The notes beneath the pieces are model-generated. The model was given only the letters and a program-made list of their open reading frames with translations, searched no databases and had not been told where the DNA came from. Below, one piece after another: positions 59,931 through 64,000 of a stretch of DNA of 64,000 nucleotides; the first letter of the stretch is position 1; each line of letters begins with the position of its first letter. The stretch is from Ancylobacter aquaticus (GTDB taxonomy: Bacteria > Pseudomonadota > Alphaproteobacteria > Rhizobiales > Xanthobacteraceae). Made by a program: the position numbers and the translations under genes. The stretch lies in NCBI RefSeq assembly GCF_004339465.1, contig NZ_SMFY01000005.1, positions 124,001 through 188,000 of the forward strand, read 5' to 3'.

Positions 59931-60992
59931 CTAGATCTTGCCGAGGTCGTCGTAGCCCGCATGCAAGGCCCAATCTCCCTCGCAAAAGCGATCGCGGGCA
60001 AAATTGTGCTGGTGCCAATAGGGGTAGATATAGGGCAGCCGGCTGACGATGTTCAGTCGTTCCAGTTCATCGGCGGTGAGTTCGATATCAACGGCAGCGA
60101 TGTTGTCGCGGAAATGGGCCTCCTCGGTGCCGCCGACCACGAGCGAGGCGATTCCGGGACGCGACAGCGTCCAGGCGATGGAAATCTGTGCCGCTGTTGC
60201 ACCGCGCGTGGCGGCGATGTCGTTCAGCACGTCGACGATATTCCACAGGCGCTCGCTGTCGCGGATGGGCGGCTCGGTCCAGCCGGCCGCCTGGCGTGAA
60301 TCGGCCGGGAACTTGTCGCGGCCGAACCGGCCAGAGAGCAGGCCGGCGGCCAGCGGGCTCCACACCATGACGCCGACGCCCTGATCGACCGCGATCGGCA
60401 GGAGTTCATACTCCGCCTCCCGCGCCTCCAGCGTGTAGTGAATCTGCTGGGTCACAAAGCGTGGCAGGTTCCTGGTCTCGGCGATGCCAAGCGCCTTCAT
60501 CACATGCCAGCCGGAATAGTTCGAGCAGCCGATATAGCGGATCTTGCCCTGCCGCATCAGCGCATCCAGCGCCGACAGCGTCTCGTCGAGGGGCGTAACA
60601 CCGTCCCACTCGTGCAGGAAATAGATGTCGATATGGTCGGTGCGCAACCGTTTAAGGCTGCGCTCGCATTCGCGCATGAGGTGGTAGCGCGACACGCCCT
60701 CGTCATTTGGTCCCTCGCCGATCCGCATGCGCGCCTTGGACGAGAGGAGCACGCGGTCGCGGCGGCCTTCGAGCACCTCGCCGACGATCTCCTCGGAACG
60801 GCCGAAGGAGTACATATTGGCGGTGTCGATGACGTTGATGCCACCGTCGAGACAGACATCGACCAGGCGCCGGGCCTCGGTGACGCCGTGATTGGCAACC
60901 TTGGCGAAATCGCCCACTCCGCCAAAGGAGAACGTTCCCATGCTGAGGGCCGATACCTTCAGGCCCGAGCGGCCGAGCGTGCGGTATTTCAT
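59931..60992 (-). CDS. aldo/keto reductase
   Basis: 353 residues. MKYRTLGRSGLKVSALSMGT is the AKR start; the catalytic tetrad is present as D in NVIDTANMYSFGRSEEIVGE with Y in NMYSFG, K in LLSSKARMRIG and H in DIYFLHEWDGVTPLDE. The NADPH site appears in IGCSNYSGWHVMKA and VVGGTEEAHFRDNI. Close to AKR11/12-type voltage-channel-beta-like oxidoreductases acting on sugars or methylglyoxal. Last gene of a lacI-racemase-AKR operon; its start overlaps the racemase stop (ATGA). Confidence 0.9.
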   Translation of the reverse strand: MKYRTLGRSGLKVSALSMGTFSFGGVGDFAKVANHGVTEARRLVDVCLDGGINVIDTANMYSFGRSEEIVGEVLEGRRDRVLLSSKARMRIGEGPNDEGVSRYHLMRECERSLKRLRTDHIDIYFLHEWDGVTPLDETLSALDALMRQGKIRYIGCSNYSGWHVMKALGIAETRNLPRFVTQQIHYTLEAREAEYELLPIAVDQGVGVMVWSPLAAGLLSGRFGRDKFPADSRQAAGWTEPPIRDSERLWNIVDVLNDIAATRGATAAQISIAWTLSRPGIASLVVGGTEEAHFRDNIAAVDIELTADELERLNIVSRLPYIYPYWHQHNFARDRFCEGDWALHAGYDDLGKI

Positions 60993-61678
60993 GAGAGACG
61001 TCTCCCGGAGGTATCGGCCGCAAGGGCGCGACCTGTCAGTTCAGCCGCGACGGCGGCAATCCCCAGCTCAGGACTGGTGAGCACGGCAATCCTCTGCTGG
61101 GCCGAGGCCGGCAACGCGCCCGCCATCGAGGCCTGCGCCAGCACGACCAATTCGACCTGCGGCGCCACTTCGTCAAAGGCCTCCCGCACAAGGCGATCAT
61201 GGGCCTCTCGGTCCCCTGCCACGAGACGCGCAAAAGCCCCCTCGCAGAGCCGGGCGACCATCGTGACGTCACGGCCGGCGGCGGATGCTGTCGCGCGGAT
61301 CAGCCGGCCGGTCGGTTCCAGAGTAGTGGACAGTGTCGCCAGCACGCCGATGCGACGGGCGCGCCGCACCGCCTCCTCGGCCATGCCGCGATCAATGCGA
61401 AACAGCGGCACCGGCGTTGTCGGGCGCAGGGCGTCGACCGCTTCGCCCAGGGTCGAACAGGTGACAAGCACCGCATCGGCCCCGGCGGCATCGGCCTGCA
61501 CCTCGGCGGCGAGGCGCGCCCGGGTGGCATCAGTGAGGTGCCCGGCGCGCACGGTTTCAGCGAGCAGGCTCTCATCGACCGAATGGACGAATGTCCAGCA
61601 CGGCAGCGCTTCCTCGACGAGCGGTCCGAAACGCGCGACCAGCGACGGCACGGTGTGAATGAGCGCGAGCCGGGGCAT
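60989..61678 (-). CDS. Asp/Glu/hydantoin racemase-family protein
   Basis: 229 residues. The first catalytic cysteine is in DAVLVTCSTLGEAVDALRPT near residue 75, but the second site reads VVLAQASMAGALPAS, with alanine where two-cysteine racemases have cysteine. Single-cysteine members occur among maleate isomerase-like and arylmalonate decarboxylase-like relatives. PLFRIDRGMAEEAVRRARRI then GVLATLSTTLEPTGRL is the usual second-domain start. It lies 11 bp downstream of lacI. Exact activity unknown. Confidence 0.78.
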   Translation of the reverse strand: MPRLALIHTVPSLVARFGPLVEEALPCWTFVHSVDESLLAETVRAGHLTDATRARLAAEVQADAAGADAVLVTCSTLGEAVDALRPTTPVPLFRIDRGMAEEAVRRARRIGVLATLSTTLEPTGRLIRATASAAGRDVTMVARLCEGAFARLVAGDREAHDRLVREAFDEVAPQVELVVLAQASMAGALPASAQQRIAVLTSPELGIAAVAAELTGRALAADTSGRRLS

Positions 61679-61689
61679 GTGCTGTCTCC

Positions 61690-62781
61690 TTACGCGGTCT
61701 GGGCGACGCCGCGGCGGCGGACCGCGCGCGGTGCGGGGCGGGGATCGCCCGGTCCCCGATCGCTGGCCCTTGTGACGAGACTGGCCCCAACCAGTATCTT
61801 CACCGGCCGCTGCGGCTCGGCGGCGTTGATGAGGTCGTCGAGAATGGTGACGGCCAGATTCCCGATCTTGCGCTTCGAGACGTCGATCGTTGTGAGGGCC
61901 GGCTCCATGGTGGCGCCGAGCGGGAGATTGTCGAAGCCGATCACCCCGACATCCTCCGGAATGCGGATGCCGAACTCGCGCAGCGCCTTGATGAAGCCAT
62001 AGGCAATGACGTCATTGGTGCAAAAATACCCATCTGCGAGCGTGAGCCCGTCGCTTAGCGCCTTCACGGTATCGAGATGGGCGCCATCAAAGGTAGATTC
62101 GACGGAGAGAATGTGGGCGGGGTCGATGGTCAGCCCTAACCGTGCGGCATTCCGGTGGAAGGCATGCTCACGGAGGTCGAAGTTCGTGGTCTCCACATGG
62201 CTCGCCACGAAACCGATGCGCTCGAACCCCTGCTGACGCAGTCGCGCCATCACCTGATAGACGGCGTCTTCGTTGTTCATATTGACGAAATTGGCTTCCA
62301 CGATGTCGCAGAAGGTATCGATAAACACGATCGGCCGGCCGACGCCCTGCAGGATGCGAATGTCCGATTCCGACATTTCGGTGCCAAGCGCAATGAGGCC
62401 GCTGACCGGGGCGACCGCGATCATGTCGGCGACCGAGGTCATGCTCTGTCCCTCGTGGCTCACCACCTCCAGCGCATAGCCGCGCCGGGTCGCTTCGGCC
62501 GACATGCCGTCGATGTAATCCGACACGAAGACACTGTGGTCACGGTTCACCGTGTGGCCGTGCTTGGCGATCTTGAGGAAGCGGATGGTGCTGCCCGACG
62601 CCTCAGGCCGCGGCCTTGCCAGGCGGGGAACATAGTTGAGACGCGCGGCAGCTTCGAGAACCCGGGCGCGGGTGATCCCGGAGATTTCCCCCTTGCCGTT
62701 CAGGACGAGCGAGACCGTCGCCGGCGAAACGCCCGCCGCACCGGCAATGTCCCGAATGGTGAAAGTCGCCTTGGCTTTCAT
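61690..62781 (-). CDS. LacI-family transcriptional regulator 2
   Basis: 363 residues. HTH FTIRDIAGAAGVSPATVSLV with LNGKGEISGITRARVLEAAA, hinge LNYVPRLARPRPEASGS, and the effector domain with GLIALGTEMSESDIRI, VYQVMARLRQQGFERIGFVA, DGYFCTNDVIAYGFIKALRE and VGVIGFDNLPLGATMEPALT. First gene of the racemase/AKR operon, and divergent from a sugar-type ABC permease. A GTTTAGTAAAC pseudo-palindrome lies 53 bp upstream of its start and a near-identical one before the permease gene, so it probably controls both directions. Confidence 0.88.
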   Translation of the reverse strand: MKAKATFTIRDIAGAAGVSPATVSLVLNGKGEISGITRARVLEAAARLNYVPRLARPRPEASGSTIRFLKIAKHGHTVNRDHSVFVSDYIDGMSAEATRRGYALEVVSHEGQSMTSVADMIAVAPVSGLIALGTEMSESDIRILQGVGRPIVFIDTFCDIVEANFVNMNNEDAVYQVMARLRQQGFERIGFVASHVETTNFDLREHAFHRNAARLGLTIDPAHILSVESTFDGAHLDTVKALSDGLTLADGYFCTNDVIAYGFIKALREFGIRIPEDVGVIGFDNLPLGATMEPALTTIDVSKRKIGNLAVTILDDLINAAEPQRPVKILVGASLVTRASDRGPGDPRPAPRAVRRRGVAQTA

Positions 62782-62833
62782 GTCCGGCTAAGCGTCCCCA
62801 TGGAACCTACGATGCGCATTAAATGCCAACTTT

Positions 62834-62844
62834 GTTTAGTAAAC
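62834..62844. promoter_or_regulatory. LacI-type operator candidate 1
   Basis: GTTTAGTAAAC, an 11-bp pseudo-palindrome (GTTTA-G-TAAAC), upstream of lacI 2. Its complement GTTTACTAAAC is matched at 10 of 11 positions at 63234. Confidence 0.55.
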
Positions 62845-63233
62845 ATATGGGCGCCTTTTTGAGCGTTAGGCCAAAAATCTCGGCCTTGCAACCGTCTTGC
62901 AAGAATGATGCGGAAGTCCGAACCGCGTGGCTGGCCCATTTGGAATTCGCGCGCTCCCCGTCGATCGAACACTCCGGCAGCGACGGGCCTGGCCTTGCCC
63001 GAGAGATGACGGAAATGCCCACAGAAGCGTAAGAAAGGCTGCCCTATAAGGGTTTGGTATACGAAATTCCATATTTCATCTGATGCCCTACCGGCCCTGA
63101 ACGTTGCCGCTCTTTTGGGCACGCTGGTCCCAAGGCAGCTGCGGGGGGCGCCCGCAGAACACTGCCACCCACCTCGGGTAGGCCGCTTGCGCCCCGCAAA
63201 AGCCTTTGCTACGAATTTAGTGAAGCTGGTCAA
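62845..63233. other. intergenic, about 390 bp, no gene recognised
   Basis: No coding sequence is supported between the two operator candidates. AT-richer pockets, for example around 63045-63080 (GGTATACGAAATTCCATATT), may hold the promoter of the ABC operon. Confidence 0.4.
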
Positions 63234-63244
63234 AGTTTACTAAA
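63234..63244. promoter_or_regulatory. LacI-type operator candidate 2
   Basis: GTTTACTAAAA, one mismatch from the reverse complement of the site at 62834, located 28 bp before the ABC permease start and therefore well placed to block transcription or translation initiation. Confidence 0.5.
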
Positions 63245-63272
63245 AGTACCGGCACCACTCCGGGAGGAGACC

Positions 63273-64000
63273 ATGCGAACCACCGGCGGACAGCTGGTCA
63301 TGCTCGTCGTCATCAACGCGGCGCTCCTCGCCGTGGGGGCGATGATTTCCGGCGGCACCTTCCTCTCGCCGTTCAACCTGCAGTCCATGGCCGGCCAGCT
63401 GCCCGAGATCGGCTTCCTCGCCATCGGAGTGATGCTCGCCATGTGCGCCGGCAATGGCGGCATCGATCTTTCCGGCATCGCGCTCGCCAACCTCTCCGGC
63501 GTCGCCTCGGCGATCATCGTTGCCTCATTCCTGGCGAGCACCGGCAACGAGACCGTCTTCTCCATTGCCTTCATCGCGGTGGCACTGGTGATAGGGCTGG
63601 TTGGCGGCATGTTTAACGGCCTGCTCATCAGCCGGCTGAACATTACGCCCATCCTGTGCACCCTCGGCACCCAGATGTTGTTCACAGGCATTGCCGTGGT
63701 CTTGTCGGACGGGCGGGCAGTGGCTGTCGGCAGCCCCGAGCTGCTGTCGGCAATTGGCAATGGGCTTTTTCTGGGCGTACCGATCAGCTTCCTTGTCTTC
63801 ATCGGCGCCGCCGGGCTGGTCGCTGCACTACTGAAATTCACCCCTTTCGGCCTGTGGCTGATGCTCATGGGCACCAACCCCAAGGCAGCGACCTTCGCTG
63901 GCTTTCCCAAGGCGCGGGTACTGATCGCGACCTATGCGACGAGCGGGCTGCTGGCGGGCCTTGCGGGAATCATCATCGCGGCGCGCAACGTCAACGTGAA
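63273..64000 (+). CDS. sugar ABC transporter permease (RbsC/BPD_transp_2 family), 3' partial
   Basis: 242 codons up to the window edge. GGGAGGAG precedes the ATG by 6 nt. Family blocks: MAGQLPEIGFLAIGVMLAMC, AGNGGIDLSGIALANLSGVA (the GGIDLS motif of ribose-type permeases), FNGLLISRLNITPILCTLGT and LMGTNPKAATFAGFPKARVL (cytoplasmic coupling loop). About 7 membrane segments are seen so far. No binding protein or ATPase precedes it; they would be expected downstream. Divergent from lacI 2. Confidence 0.9.
   Translation, partial: MRTTGGQLVMLVVINAALLAVGAMISGGTFLSPFNLQSMAGQLPEIGFLAIGVMLAMCAGNGGIDLSGIALANLSGVASAIIVASFLASTGNETVFSIAFIAVALVIGLVGGMFNGLLISRLNITPILCTLGTQMLFTGIAVVLSDGRAVAVGSPELLSAIGNGLFLGVPISFLVFIGAAGLVAALLKFTPFGLWLMLMGTNPKAATFAGFPKARVLIATYATSGLLAGLAGIIIAARNVNV

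Overview
The window is high-GC DNA from an alphaproteobacterium, most likely Hyphomicrobiales. The basis is the codon bias, the MucR/Ros zinc-finger regulator, the many Bug/TctC transporters and the IS families present. Genus cannot be fixed from the sequence. It reads as an accessory, catabolic region: modules for organic acids, uronates, amino sugars and organosulfur compounds, separated by insertion-sequence debris and decaying genes.

Layout. (1) 0-3.8 kb: the end of a D-tartrate dehydratase-like enolase-superfamily gene and a complete tripartite tricarboxylate transporter (TctC-TctB-TctA). (2) 3.8-5.5 kb: broken IS5, IS21 and IS110 pieces, including an IstB whose Walker A lysine is glutamate. 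(3) 5.6-14.5 kb: a second transporter interleaved with two MmgE/PrpD proteins, an aldehyde dehydrogenase and a CysB-like LysR regulator, which looks like uptake and breakdown of a tricarboxylate-like acid. (4) 14.7-19.7 kb: an IS110 stub cut by an IS3-family element, itself split by a complete IS21-family element with a 5-bp target duplication, then SDR and HAD pseudogenes. (5) 20.1-26.1 kb: a LacI regulator behind a double palindromic operator, a NagB-like deaminase and a four-gene ABC importer. (6) 26.2-32.5 kb: hexuronate catabolism, uxuR-uxuB-uxuA divergent from altronate dehydratase and an AGE-family epimerase. (7) 32.5-36.5 kb: IS630/IS5 fragments, a truncated GlxA-type regulator, MucR, and two ~186-bp inverted-repeat elements bracketing phage-gene fragments and a ParDE toxin-antitoxin pair. 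(8) 36.5-57.2 kb: a large sulfur-linked region. Its core is a minus-strand run TctC - flavin monooxygenase - ABC ATPase - permease - FAD oxidoreductase - flavin monooxygenase - binding protein - four-domain rhodanese - SDR - truncated serine acetyltransferase. TctB-TctA are divergent; cystine-type and methionine-type ABC importers follow. (9) 57.2-59.7 kb: an apparently intact IS3 element fused to the end of metI, a ~400-bp IS6 deletion derivative inside an IS21 relic, and a broken FAD dehydrogenase tail. (10) 59.9-64 kb: a LacI - racemase - aldo/keto reductase operon divergent from a sugar ABC permease that runs off the window.

The sulfur region is the main candidate for a new system. Two NtaA/SnaA/DszA-type monooxygenases, a flavoprotein and a rhodanese are interleaved with parts of two transporters in one transcription unit, and the unit once ended in the enzyme that makes the acceptor for cysteine synthesis. 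Upstream of the methionine-transport genes is a 10-codon reading frame with an excellent Shine-Dalgarno sequence that encodes MTKMCCPCCV, a plausible cysteine-sensing leader peptide.
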